DNA of 6,888 nt from JBKJTP01 sp046590195. GTDB lineage: Bacteria; Bacteroidota; Ignavibacteria; Palsa-1295. Shown piece after piece: positions 1 through 6,426 of the stretch. The position numbers were made by a program, and so were the translations under genes. The stretch covers positions 1 through 6,888 of the forward strand of contig JBKJTP010000195.1 in assembly GCA_046590195.1 (NCBI GenBank), given 5' to 3'. Numbering within the stretch: position 1 is the stretch's first letter; each line of letters opens with the position of its first letter. Below the pieces are notes generated by a model. The model did not search any database and was not told the DNA's origin. It saw nothing but the letters and a program-made list of their open reading frames with translations.

Positions 1-813
1 GATGAACCAGTTGGATCCGTTATCTGCCAGCATCATTCCGTACTTCTTCAACGCCGTCAGAATGACCTTCGCATCGTTGCTGAATCCGGAAATATCGTAG
101 TCCGTCTTGAGTCTGAATCGAACTCCCATCGGCATGTAGGCCGGATCGGTCAAGGACGAGGCGTAATGTCTTGCAGGATGGATATAGGCTCGCTGGGTCT
201 TCGGTACAGTGAAACGCAAAGCATGCTTTATCTCTCCGGCCTTGACCTCATCGTATCGGACCAATCCAGGGAAGATCGGAAGTCCGGCGGCATCCGCGGA
301 TGTCCAGCCATCCGTGCGATACTCGTTCTTTGTCAGATCAAAGATCGCAGCGCAGCTCGCATCCCAGCCGTTATCATTCTGATGCTTCTTCGCATTGAAC
401 AGCTCATACAGCTTGCATTCATCCTTGTTGATGATCAGGACATGCCGATCGCCGGTCGCATCATCGCCGCCCTCGACCGGAGCATTTGTCGGGATGGGCA
501 TCGGACCCGGATCGCTCTCATCGCCATAATCGGTGAAGATCACTTCGACTCTTGGCGTCGAGTTATCAACGACCATGAACGGAATGCCGTACTCACGCGG
601 CGAACCCCAATCGGGATGCAGTCTCTGACGAGCAGCGGATTGGCCCTCGTTGATCTTCGAGATCCAGGTTCCGGACATCTCATGAACCGGATAACTGGAG
701 ATGTCAAGATTCCACGGATTATCGGCAGGGAAGACGGGACAGCCGTCGATTGTCTGGGCAACGGATGCAGAACTCAGACACATGACGAGGCAAACAGACA
801 GGGCTATTCTCAT
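1..813 (-). CDS. Secreted protein of unknown function, C-terminus beyond window
   Basis: Reading the minus strand from the ATG at 813 gives 271 codons with no stop up to base 1, so the gene is partial at its C-terminus. Residues 1-20 form a typical Sec signal peptide: MR, a hydrophobic core, then ASVA before a Gln, with cleavage probably after Ala19. The mature part is globular, without membrane helices. It has blocks that look conserved: PADNPWN (29-35), SDPGP-like (100-104), GDRHVLI (121-127), CKLYELF (133-139), GWTSADAAGLP (169-179), PGLVRYDE (182-189), HALRF (197-201) and DNGSNW (264-269). From memory this resembles uncharacterised secreted proteins found in several environmental phyla; I know no function and see no certain catalytic motif. 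A GTG at 840 would give a nine-residue longer N-terminus that also works as a signal peptide; ATG 813 is preferred. A terminator lies only 43 bp upstream, so the gene probably has its own promoter or relies on read-through. Confidence 0.85.
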   Translation of the reverse strand, partial: MRIALSVCLVMCLSSASVAQTIDGCPVFPADNPWNLDISSYPVHEMSGTWISKINEGQSAARQRLHPDWGSPREYGIPFMVVDNSTPRVEVIFTDYGDESDPGPMPIPTNAPVEGGDDATGDRHVLIINKDECKLYELFNAKKHQNDNGWDASCAAIFDLTKNEYRTDGWTSADAAGLPIFPGLVRYDEVKAGEIKHALRFTVPKTQRAYIHPARHYASSLTDPAYMPMGVRFRLKTDYDISGFSNDAKVILTALKKYGMMLADNGSNWFI

Positions 814-856
814 GGCGATGAACAATTGATGACGGATCACAACTTCTCTAAAATAC

Positions 857-885
857 AAAAACGCCCCCGGATAAATCCGGAGGCG
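857..885 (-). terminator. Rho-independent terminator of the DUF3494/T9SS gene
   Basis: On the minus strand, CGCCTCCGGA (885-876) pairs with TCCGGGGGCG (871-862) to form a 10-bp stem with one G-T wobble and a four-base loop (TTTA). It is followed directly by a run of five T (861-857). The hairpin begins 27 bp after the stop codon of the upstream minus-strand gene (913-915), the expected place for its terminator. On the plus strand no T run follows the hairpin, so it is read as one-directional. Confidence 0.9.
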
Positions 886-912
886 CTTAGAGAATACTTT
901 GCTGTTGAAGTA

Positions 913-3054
913 CTATCTCACAACATTCATTCGGCGGGTCATCATCTGACCATCGACGAGCAAGCTGTAGTAGTAGTTACCGCTTGGCAACTGGCTAGCA
1001 TCGAACTGCATCGTCTGAGTACCGATCGAAGAAGCCTGTGGTGCAAGTCTCATCAACTCGCGGCCAGTAGCATCAGTGATCAGGATCATGACAGAACCTG
1101 CAACTGGCAGCGTAAAGCTGATCGTCGTCATGTCGCTGACAGGATTCGGGTAGTTGGACAATGCATAACCCAAAGCCGACAAGCTGCTGACCGAATTGGT
1201 CGCGCCGATCGAGAAAGGCTCAGATGTTCTTGTCATGCCCTTGGTGCTGGTGATTCGGATCTGAACAACAGGGTAGTTGCCGGTCATCGGAGTCGTCCAG
1301 TTGACGCTGGTCGTCTCGTTGACGTTCACCGTTTGGATCGCATTCCAATTAAGGCCGCCATCCGTGGTGAACTCGATCATCATCATCGGTCCGATGTCTG
1401 GAGTAAATGTCCAGGCGATGTTGAGGTTCTGACCGTTGCCGATGTTGTTATTCGTCAGGCCTGTCAAGGTCAACGAATTGATCGATCCATCAACGCCAGG
1501 CTCAACGATAGAGAAGACGCCGCTGGTACCGGTAACGTTAGCACCGTCAGTGATACGGATGATGACAGCAGATGCCACAGCATCAGGCACATTCCAACCG
1601 TAGCTCATCGCATCGCTGTTGACATTAGCGATCAGGATCCAAGTAGCGCCGTTGTCGGTCGAATACTCGATCGTCTTGTTAGCTGCAAGGCCAACGCCGG
1701 TCCAGGTGATCTGGTAGTTCTGCGTGCCACGAACGACGCGCTCACCGCTCATTGGGCTCGTCACGACCAAAGCCGGAACGGTGCTGGAGAGGATCGTAAA
1801 GAGGCCGCTGGTGCCGGTCAATCCATTCTTATCAGTGATACGTACCAAGCCACGAGTCGTAGCAGAATCCGGTACATTCCAAGGGTATGTCATGATGTCG
1901 GCATTCATCGAACCGATCGATCTCCATGTCGCACCAGCATCCAACGAATACTCGAAGGACTTGATGTTGTCGATGCCATTGCCGGACCAAGTGATCTGGT
2001 AATTCTGAGTTCCGCCAATGATGACCTCGTTGAGTCCCGGACGGACCACGATGAGGCTCGGGGTAACCGTACCGTCGTAGATCGTAAAGACGCCGCTGTT
2101 ATCGGTGACGCCATTGTTGTCAGTAACGCGGATGACGACGTTGTTGGAAGCGACCATCGGGACGTCCCAAGCATAGTGGCTCGAAGTAGAATCGATGTTG
2201 TCGATCAGGATCCAGTTCAGTCCGCCGTCGATCGAATACTCAAGCTTCTTGATATTCGTGATGTTGGTGGCAGTCCAGACGATCTCGTAGTTCTGTGTAC
2301 CAGCCATGATGGAATCACCGGCATTCGGACGAACAACCGTGAGGCTAGATGGTGGAGTAGCAGTAGGGACGTTGATCAGATTCGAAGCCATGGTTACAGC
2401 ACCGACAACGGCAAGCAATCTGCCGGTGATCGTCGATCCGCCATAGAGGTGGATCGCTCCATCAGCGATGATCGTACCGTAGAAAGTGGAGTTATCAAGG
2501 ATGCTAACCGCACCGTCAACGATCCAGTAGATATTAGCAGCCGACGCTCCGTTGACCAGATTGATCTGGGTATTGGCAGCCGCATTCAATGCGCCGCCGA
2601 TCTTGACAACGAACACAGCATTTCCGTCGCCCTTAGCGTCGAAAATGATAGCACCGTCAATCGTGGACTGGGCCCCAGAGCAATAGGTGCGAGGCGTGAA
2701 GACCTGGCCATTGCCCATCGTAACACCGATTGCAGTGTCACAAGGGATCAGGTTTGCCAGGTTGTAGGCGTTGATGAGGTCGTTCTTAGCAACGAGTGCA
2801 GCAGGATCGGCGACGTGCTTTGCACCGGTGTAGAGTCCAGGAGGGAAGCCAGTAAAGGCCCCGGCGTTCGTTCCGACGTCACCCTGGATGACGGTCAGGC
2901 CGGTATTCTCGATCGCACCTTCGCCGCTAAATGCGCCATAAGTTGCAGTCGTACCAAGGTTTGGTGGCGTCTGAGCCATCAGCGGTGTCGTAATCAGCAA
3001 AGATAGTAATGACAGCGCAAATAATGCACGGAAACGTTGTATATAAGACATCAT
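913..3054 (-). CDS. Secreted DUF3494 (ice-binding-like) protein with four Ig-like repeats and a T9SS sorting domain
   Basis: This 713-residue protein is built for export and surface display. Residues 1-28 are a Sec signal peptide (MMSYIQRFRAL, hydrophobic core, then LMAQ). Residues about 33-230 match the DUF3494/ice-binding fold: near-terminal GDVGT, NAVFVVKIGGAL, the STFYGTI turn and GRLLAVVGAVT; Cys105 and Cys125 could form a disulfide. Four Ig-like repeats follow (about 238-325, 334-421, 429-516, 527-616). Residues about 632-713 are a type A T9SS C-terminal domain with the YPNPV motif and a basic end, which directs transport across the outer membrane and is normally cleaved. The frame is open up to an ATG at 3201, but that extension has no signal-peptide character; ATG 3054 (or 3051) places the signal peptide at the N-terminus. 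No good Shine-Dalgarno is visible. DUF3494 proteins bind ice in cold-adapted microbes, but the domain is also widespread in mesophiles, so ice binding here is unproven; adhesion is an alternative. Confidence 0.93.
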   Translation of the reverse strand: MMSYIQRFRALFALSLLSLLITTPLMAQTPPNLGTTATYGAFSGEGAIENTGLTVIQGDVGTNAGAFTGFPPGLYTGAKHVADPAALVAKNDLINAYNLANLIPCDTAIGVTMGNGQVFTPRTYCSGAQSTIDGAIIFDAKGDGNAVFVVKIGGALNAAANTQINLVNGASAANIYWIVDGAVSILDNSTFYGTIIADGAIHLYGGSTITGRLLAVVGAVTMASNLINVPTATPPSSLTVVRPNAGDSIMAGTQNYEIVWTATNITNIKKLEYSIDGGLNWILIDNIDSTSSHYAWDVPMVASNNVVIRVTDNNGVTDNSGVFTIYDGTVTPSLIVVRPGLNEVIIGGTQNYQITWSGNGIDNIKSFEYSLDAGATWRSIGSMNADIMTYPWNVPDSATTRGLVRITDKNGLTGTSGLFTILSSTVPALVVTSPMSGERVVRGTQNYQITWTGVGLAANKTIEYSTDNGATWILIANVNSDAMSYGWNVPDAVASAVIIRITDGANVTGTSGVFSIVEPGVDGSINSLTLTGLTNNNIGNGQNLNIAWTFTPDIGPMMMIEFTTDGGLNWNAIQTVNVNETTSVNWTTPMTGNYPVVQIRITSTKGMTRTSEPFSIGATNSVSSLSALGYALSNYPNPVSDMTTISFTLPVAGSVMILITDATGRELMRLAPQASSIGTQTMQFDASQLPSGNYYYSLLVDGQMMTRRMNVVR
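1207..2343 (-). repeat. Four tandem Ig-like domain repeats inside the DUF3494/T9SS gene
   Basis: Four units of about 88-90 residues lie at 2343-2080, 2055-1792, 1770-1507 and 1476-1207. The first three have a period of 285-288 bp. Each of these starts with a V-x-x-P/RP strand, then GTQNYxIxW, an EYSxDxGxxW turn, a W-x-VP segment, R-[IV]-TD and a final SGxF[TS]I strand. The fourth is more divergent (GQNLNIAW, EFTTDGGLNW, SEPFSI). Units 2 and 3 are closest to each other. The pattern resembles Kre9/Knh1-like Ig-fold repeats common in secreted bacterial proteins; these probably act as a rigid stalk between the DUF3494 head and the sorting domain. DNA identity is only partial, so the duplications are old. 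Confidence 0.85.
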
Positions 3055-3101
3055 ATAGTAAATGGGGTTGGTCGTCGTACTCTGATGACGCAGGAGGGGA
3101 T

Positions 3102-3140
3102 GCGCTCCAATAGGCAGCCATGTCGGCGCGTTGGAGGCGC
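3102..3140. repeat. Inverted repeat in the leader of the DUF3494 gene
   Basis: GCGCTCCAA (3102-3110) is matched by the reverse complement TTGGAGGCGC (3131-3140). Six CTCCAA/TTGGAG pairs plus three GCG/CGC pairs form, with one extra base on one arm and a 20-base loop. It lies 48-86 bp upstream of the DUF3494 start codon, so it could fold in that mRNA leader or be a protein-binding site. No T run follows on either strand, so it is not a standard terminator. Confidence 0.45.
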
Positions 3141-3189
3141 ACACTGCAACAAGCAATCCAACTTGCACCAAGAAATGTGGCTCAGTAGA

Positions 3190-3221
3190 AAACAGCCCCA
3201 CCGGGACGTATGTGCCTGTTT
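3190..3221. repeat. Interrupted inverted repeat
   Basis: AAACAG (3190-3195) pairs with CTGTTT (3216-3221), and inside it CAC (3199-3201) pairs with GTG (3212-3214), leaving an unequal internal loop and a ten-base hairpin loop. It could be an operator-like site or a leader hairpin for either flanking gene. A pairing of this length can arise by chance in 300 bp. Confidence 0.3.
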
Positions 3222-3230
3222 ATGCTTCCA

Positions 3231-3244
3231 CGGGTTTAAGCCCG
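3231..3244. repeat. Short palindrome CGGGTTTAAGCCCG
   Basis: The 14-bp element is a near-perfect palindrome: four outer G-C pairs, one mismatched/wobble pair and a TTAA-like centre. It sits 8 bp before the AT-rich TACAAT stretch, a position that would suit a regulator binding site for the Rieske-dnaG operon. No T run follows, so a terminator is unlikely. Regulatory function is inferred from symmetry and position only. Confidence 0.35.
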
Positions 3245-3376
3245 GTCAAGTTACAATATGAATAATTATTGGTTTGATGTCCTAAAGCGGTGCAGTGAGA
3301 GATAGGAGTGTTTCAACCATCTGCGGTGTACTATATGCCGCTCTTCAACTGCCACAATCGACACGCTCTGAACCCC

Positions 3377-3850
3377 ATGGATCGTAGGAAATTTCTCGAG
3401 AATACTTGTAAGTCCGGACTCGGACTGCTCATCGGCACCACCGTTGTGGATCTCACGAAAATCCCTTCGGCAAATGCTATTTCTCGCGCTGGAGCCAATA
3501 CTGAGATCCGAGAGATCCCTATCCTCCTGATCGATACACCGGAGCTAGAAAATGTCGGCGGCATCTACCACTTCCAGATAGATGATCTCGAGAAGGATCT
3601 GCTGGTCGTCCGTAGATCCAGAGGGGTATTCATCACAGTCGATATCAAATGCACACACAAGGGCTGCGATGTCGGATATGACGCGGAGAATTCCTGCTTC
3701 CTCTGCCCATGTCATGAGTCAAGATTTGAACTCGATGGAACGCTCAAGAACGGTCCTGCCGAAATCCCAATTGGAAGCTACAAGACACTCTACAACGACG
3801 AAGCGCAGGAGGTGACGATCCTGATCCCTGTCCCTCCAGGCACGCCTTAA
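3377..3850 (+). CDS. Tat-exported Rieske [2Fe-2S] iron-sulfur protein
   Basis: The 157-residue product starts with MDRRKFLENT, a twin-arginine (Tat) signal, followed by a moderately hydrophobic stretch (13-27) and a possible cleavage site after SANA (31-34). Export by Tat fits a cofactor loaded in the cytoplasm. Both Rieske boxes are complete: box I CTHKGC (92-97) and box II CPCHES (110-115). Cys92, His94, Cys110 and His113 are the expected cluster ligands. Cys97 and Cys112 are the disulfide pair typical of high-potential bc1/b6f-type Rieske proteins, and Ser115 is also kept. The Gly usual after the box II His is Glu114. The frame stays open to a GTG at 3308, but ATG 3377 places the Tat motif at the N-terminus. 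It probably transfers electrons in the periplasm or as a quinol:cytochrome c oxidoreductase subunit, yet no cytochrome b gene is adjacent; downstream is dnaG after 15 bp. Confidence 0.92.
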   Translation: MDRRKFLENTCKSGLGLLIGTTVVDLTKIPSANAISRAGANTEIREIPILLIDTPELENVGGIYHFQIDDLEKDLLVVRRSRGVFITVDIKCTHKGCDVGYDAENSCFLCPCHESRFELDGTLKNGPAEIPIGSYKTLYNDEAQEVTILIPVPPGTP

Positions 3851-3865
3851 GCCGGTACTATCTCT

Positions 3866-5707
3866 GTGCGGATTACTGATGAACAGATCGAACTGATACG
3901 ACAGGCGACGAACATTGTCGACCTCATTGGCGAGACTGTCAATCTCAAAAAGCGCGGTGCCAACTGGATCGGGCTTTGTCCTTTCCACAATGAGAAGACG
4001 CCATCCTTCAACGTTCGCGATGACAAAGGCATATTCAAGTGCTTTGGCTGCGGTAAAGGCGGCGACGCCTTTACCTACCTCATGGAGCGAGAAACCCTAA
4101 CGTTTCCTGAAGCAGCAGTCAAGTTAGCTGAGAAAGCAAACATCAAACTCGAAGACGCTACCGAGGAAGAGAAAGCTGCGCAATCGGAATCGGAGAAGAT
4201 CCATGGCGCGATACGCGCAGTTGCTGGTTGGTATTACCGAGCGCTGCGTTCTACGATCGGAGATGAGCCGCTCAAGTACATGCACCGACGTGGGCTAGGC
4301 GAAGATGTTCTGAAGAAGTTTGGTATTGGTTACGCGCCTGATTCTCCCGGTGCGCTTGTCAGAGCAATTCAGAACAAGGGCTATGGCGTCGAATATCTCG
4401 AAAAAGGTGGCGTAGTTGCGAGATCTCAGGGCCGAGACCACTTCGAGCGATTCAAAGGCCGTATCATCTTTCCGGTATTCTCACCAACTGGTAGGATTAT
4501 TGGCTTTGGTGGACGCATCTATACTGAGCATCAAAAGAAGCAAGAGCTAGCGAAGTACATTAACTCGCCTGATAGCTCGATCTATCATAAGTCTGAAGTA
4601 CTCTACGGGTTGTATCAATCGAAAGATGCGATCCGTAAACTTGATCAAGCTATTTTGGTTGAGGGCTATCTTGATGTGATGTCGCTCCATCAGGCAGGCA
4701 TCGAGAACGTAGTTGCCGCATCCGGCACAGCGCTAACGAAGCAGCAACTTGCACTGCTATCGCGCTACACAAAGGCGATCTATCTTGTATTCGATGCTGA
4801 TACTGCAGGGCGCGCAGCGGCCAGCAAAGGTATCGATCTTGCACTCCGCGCAGGGTTCGATGTCTATGTCGTGGTGCTTCCCAAGGGCGAAGATCCCGAT
4901 AGCTACATTCAGAAGAATGATGCACGAGCATTCCGCGATAGACTTGCAACAGCTGAATCCTTCATCGAAGCTAAAGCTCGATGGTTCGATGAGGCAGGAG
5001 CATTTCAAGATCCTACGAAGCGCGCAGCGGCGGTGCGATCGATCATGGATTCAATTCGGCAGATACCCGATCGCATCAAACAGGTGACATTCACCGATGC
5101 ACTATCGCAGCGATTTCGCATCGGACTAGAATCCCTCTATGGTGAGCTCACGACGCCGACAGCTGAGACGCGCCGTGATCGCCGCGAACGACAAGAGCAA
5201 CAGGAGGCCACCGCTTTGATCGAACCGATCACGGTCGATGCTCAGCAACGTTATATTCTCACATTGCTTAAGGCGTTGCTAACCGCTCCAGCAGTTGTTG
5301 CAGAAGTGATCTGGAATGAAGGCTTCGACCTCGACCAGATCAATGAGCCACTCTCAAGAACACTTATCGCGACGATCCTTGAGCGCGTCAGGCAGCGGGA
5401 GTCAAATGAACTTTCAGAGTTGCTCGCGCTTTATGCATCTCAGGCTACCATGCAACGGTTGCTAGTGGAATCGGCAATGGAGACTGATGCATCTCCTGAT
5501 GACGAGACGATCGAACGCGCTCGCAATCAGGCCTCTGATGCGATCTTCAGATTATTGTTCGCTGAATCTAAAGCGCATCTGAAGCAATTGCAGGCGAATG
5601 CTGTCACGATGGATTCAGAGCAGTTCTACGCCGAGCATCTCTTTCACACAGAGCGGATCAAGCGGCTCGATCTCTTGCTTCGCCGGCACTCCGATCCTGT
5701 CCAATGA
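3866..5707 (+). CDS. dnaG: DNA primase DnaG
   Basis: DnaG makes the short RNA primers for lagging-strand synthesis and works with the replicative helicase DnaB at the fork. The 613-residue protein has all expected parts. The CHC2 zinc finger is at 38-62 (Cys38, His41, Cys59, Cys62). The primase catalytic core has ERFKGRIIFPV (194-204), IGFGGR (212-217) and KYINSPDS (230-237). The TOPRIM domain has EGYLD (266-270; Glu266 as metal ligand) and FDADTAGRAA (309-318; Asp310 and Asp312). After a charged Arg/Glu/Gln linker (about 435-448), residues about 458-613 form the C-terminal helicase-binding region. Length is normal for the family. The start is GTG 3866, which gives the usual N-terminus ending just before the zinc finger; no Shine-Dalgarno is visible. 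It lies 15 bp after the Rieske gene and overlaps the methyltransferase start by 4 bp. The rpsU-dnaG-rpoD arrangement known from other bacteria is absent here. Confidence 0.98.
   Translation: MRITDEQIELIRQATNIVDLIGETVNLKKRGANWIGLCPFHNEKTPSFNVRDDKGIFKCFGCGKGGDAFTYLMERETLTFPEAAVKLAEKANIKLEDATEEEKAAQSESEKIHGAIRAVAGWYYRALRSTIGDEPLKYMHRRGLGEDVLKKFGIGYAPDSPGALVRAIQNKGYGVEYLEKGGVVARSQGRDHFERFKGRIIFPVFSPTGRIIGFGGRIYTEHQKKQELAKYINSPDSSIYHKSEVLYGLYQSKDAIRKLDQAILVEGYLDVMSLHQAGIENVVAASGTALTKQQLALLSRYTKAIYLVFDADTAGRAAASKGIDLALRAGFDVYVVVLPKGEDPDSYIQKNDARAFRDRLATAESFIEAKARWFDEAGAFQDPTKRAAAVRSIMDSIRQIPDRIKQVTFTDALSQRFRIGLESLYGELTTPTAETRRDRRERQEQQEATALIEPITVDAQQRYILTLLKALLTAPAVVAEVIWNEGFDLDQINEPLSRTLIATILERVRQRESNELSELLALYASQATMQRLLVESAMETDASPDDETIERARNQASDAIFRLLFAESKAHLKQLQANAVTMDSEQFYAEHLFHTERIKRLDLLLRRHSDPVQ
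5704..5707 (+). promoter_or_regulatory. ATGA stop/start overlap between dnaG and the methyltransferase
   Basis: The dnaG stop TGA (5705-5707) overlaps the methyltransferase start ATG (5704-5706). This arrangement usually means translational coupling, where ribosomes finishing dnaG restart on the next gene. A second ATG follows directly at 5707, so the real start may be one codon later, which would leave the genes touching through the A of the stop codon. Confidence 0.7.
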
Positions 5708-6411
5708 TGACGACCAGCACTGCCACATACTTCGATAAGCGTTCAGCAGAGTGGGACGATCTCTACAAACGAGATCCTCGCTTTGCAAGAAGATATGAAC
5801 TCCTGACACGATTCATTCAGCCGTTGATCTCCAAGCACCACATCAAGCGTGCACTTGATTATGGTTGCGGCAGCGGCATCTTCTCGCGTTATCTCGCTGC
5901 TAGCGGTATCGAGGTGCTAGGGCTTGATATTTCAGAGCAGATGCTAAAGAGCGCTCGGGAGCTTAGCACTGGCACCATCACGTTCACCAATGATCTGACT
6001 CAAGTCACAGCATCCCGGTTTGATGCGATCTTCGCGCTGAGCGTGTTGGAATACGTAGATCAAGTGAACACACTCTTGCGAGCATTTGCCACATCGACCA
6101 ATGTGAATGGGCTGCTTGTTGCCAGCATTCCAAATCCAAATGGTGTGGTACGACGAATGGAGTCGATGGTTTACGGTCTCCGCAACTTGACACGAGGCAA
6201 GCTGTTTGGCCGTCGTGGAGATTATCTAGCACACCTTCGTTGGAAGATCACCCCGAAGCAGTTCGATCAACTGATGATCTCACTCGGATATGAAAAGATC
6301 GCCGAGCTATATTATAACTCTGCGTTCAATATGCCAGAAGGCATTCTGCCGTTCTTTGAAAGGCGCTGGTGGGCGGCGCTCTACGCAGGCGCGTATCGGA
6401 AGGTGCGTTAG
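5704..6411 (+). CDS. Class I SAM-dependent methyltransferase, substrate unknown
   Basis: The 235-residue protein has a Rossmann-type methyltransferase fold of the UbiG/Methyltransf_11 type. Motif I is ALDYGCGSG (50-58), the glycine-rich SAM-binding loop. GLDIS (73-77) carries the acidic residue (Asp75) expected to bind the SAM ribose. FDAIFALSVLEYV (106-118) corresponds to motifs II/III. The N-terminus (YFDKRSAEWDDLY, 9-21) is of the kind seen in small-molecule methyltransferases acting on quinones, lipids or sugars. A C-terminal part (about 165-235) with HLRW, an ITPKQFDQLM helix and a basic, Trp/Tyr-rich end probably forms the substrate lid. There is no export signal, so it should be cytoplasmic. 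Coupled expression with dnaG does not reveal its substrate: quinone, lipid or glycan methylation are possible, and DNA methylation is unlikely because no NPPY-type motif is seen. Confidence 0.88.
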   Translation: MMTTSTATYFDKRSAEWDDLYKRDPRFARRYELLTRFIQPLISKHHIKRALDYGCGSGIFSRYLAASGIEVLGLDISEQMLKSARELSTGTITFTNDLTQVTASRFDAIFALSVLEYVDQVNTLLRAFATSTNVNGLLVASIPNPNGVVRRMESMVYGLRNLTRGKLFGRRGDYLAHLRWKITPKQFDQLMISLGYEKIAELYYNSAFNMPEGILPFFERRWWAALYAGAYRKVR

Positions 6412-6426
6412 CGCTTAGCCGTTGTG

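Larger units (their letters stand above)
3055..3376. other. Gene-free divergent intergenic region with promoters for both directions
   Basis: This 322-bp stretch separates the minus-strand DUF3494 gene from the plus-strand Rieske gene and must hold promoters for both unless they are transcribed from further away. I see no convincing coding sequence or RNA gene. The AT-rich part at about 3249-3276 is the best promoter candidate for the plus-strand operon. It contains TACAAT (3252-3257), one base from a sigma-70 -10 box, and TTGGTTTG (3269-3276), one base from the Bacteroidota TAnnTTTG element, but neither has a good partner element at the right distance. Three inverted repeats are listed separately. 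Confidence 0.5.

Noticed and set aside
166..3006. Very long plus-strand open reading frame (946 codons)
   Set aside because: It lies antisense to a clear signal-peptide/DUF3494/Ig/T9SS gene and to a second signal-peptide protein. Its translation is a low-order mix rich in Arg, Asp, Ser and Ile with no recognisable domain, and its length is explained by codon register and rare TTA/CTA/TCA codons in the sense genes.
3055..3201. 49-residue N-terminal extension of the DUF3494/T9SS protein
   Set aside because: It would bury the signal peptide at residues 50-77 and it covers the intergenic inverted repeats; ATG 3054 gives a normal exported protein.
3037..3261. Small plus-strand open frame of 74 codons in the intergenic region
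   Set aside because: It overlaps the start of the DUF3494 gene, has a composition typical of chance frames and no recognisable motif.
3308..3376. 23-residue N-terminal extension of the Rieske protein from GTG 3308
   Set aside because: The Tat motif MDRRKFL should be at the N-terminus; the extension has no function I can see. The AGGAG at 3304-3308 overlaps the GTG itself and so cannot serve as its ribosome binding site.
4650..5087. Several open frames on both strands inside dnaG
   Set aside because: They are all shadows of the dnaG coding frame, which is complete with zinc finger and TOPRIM motifs.
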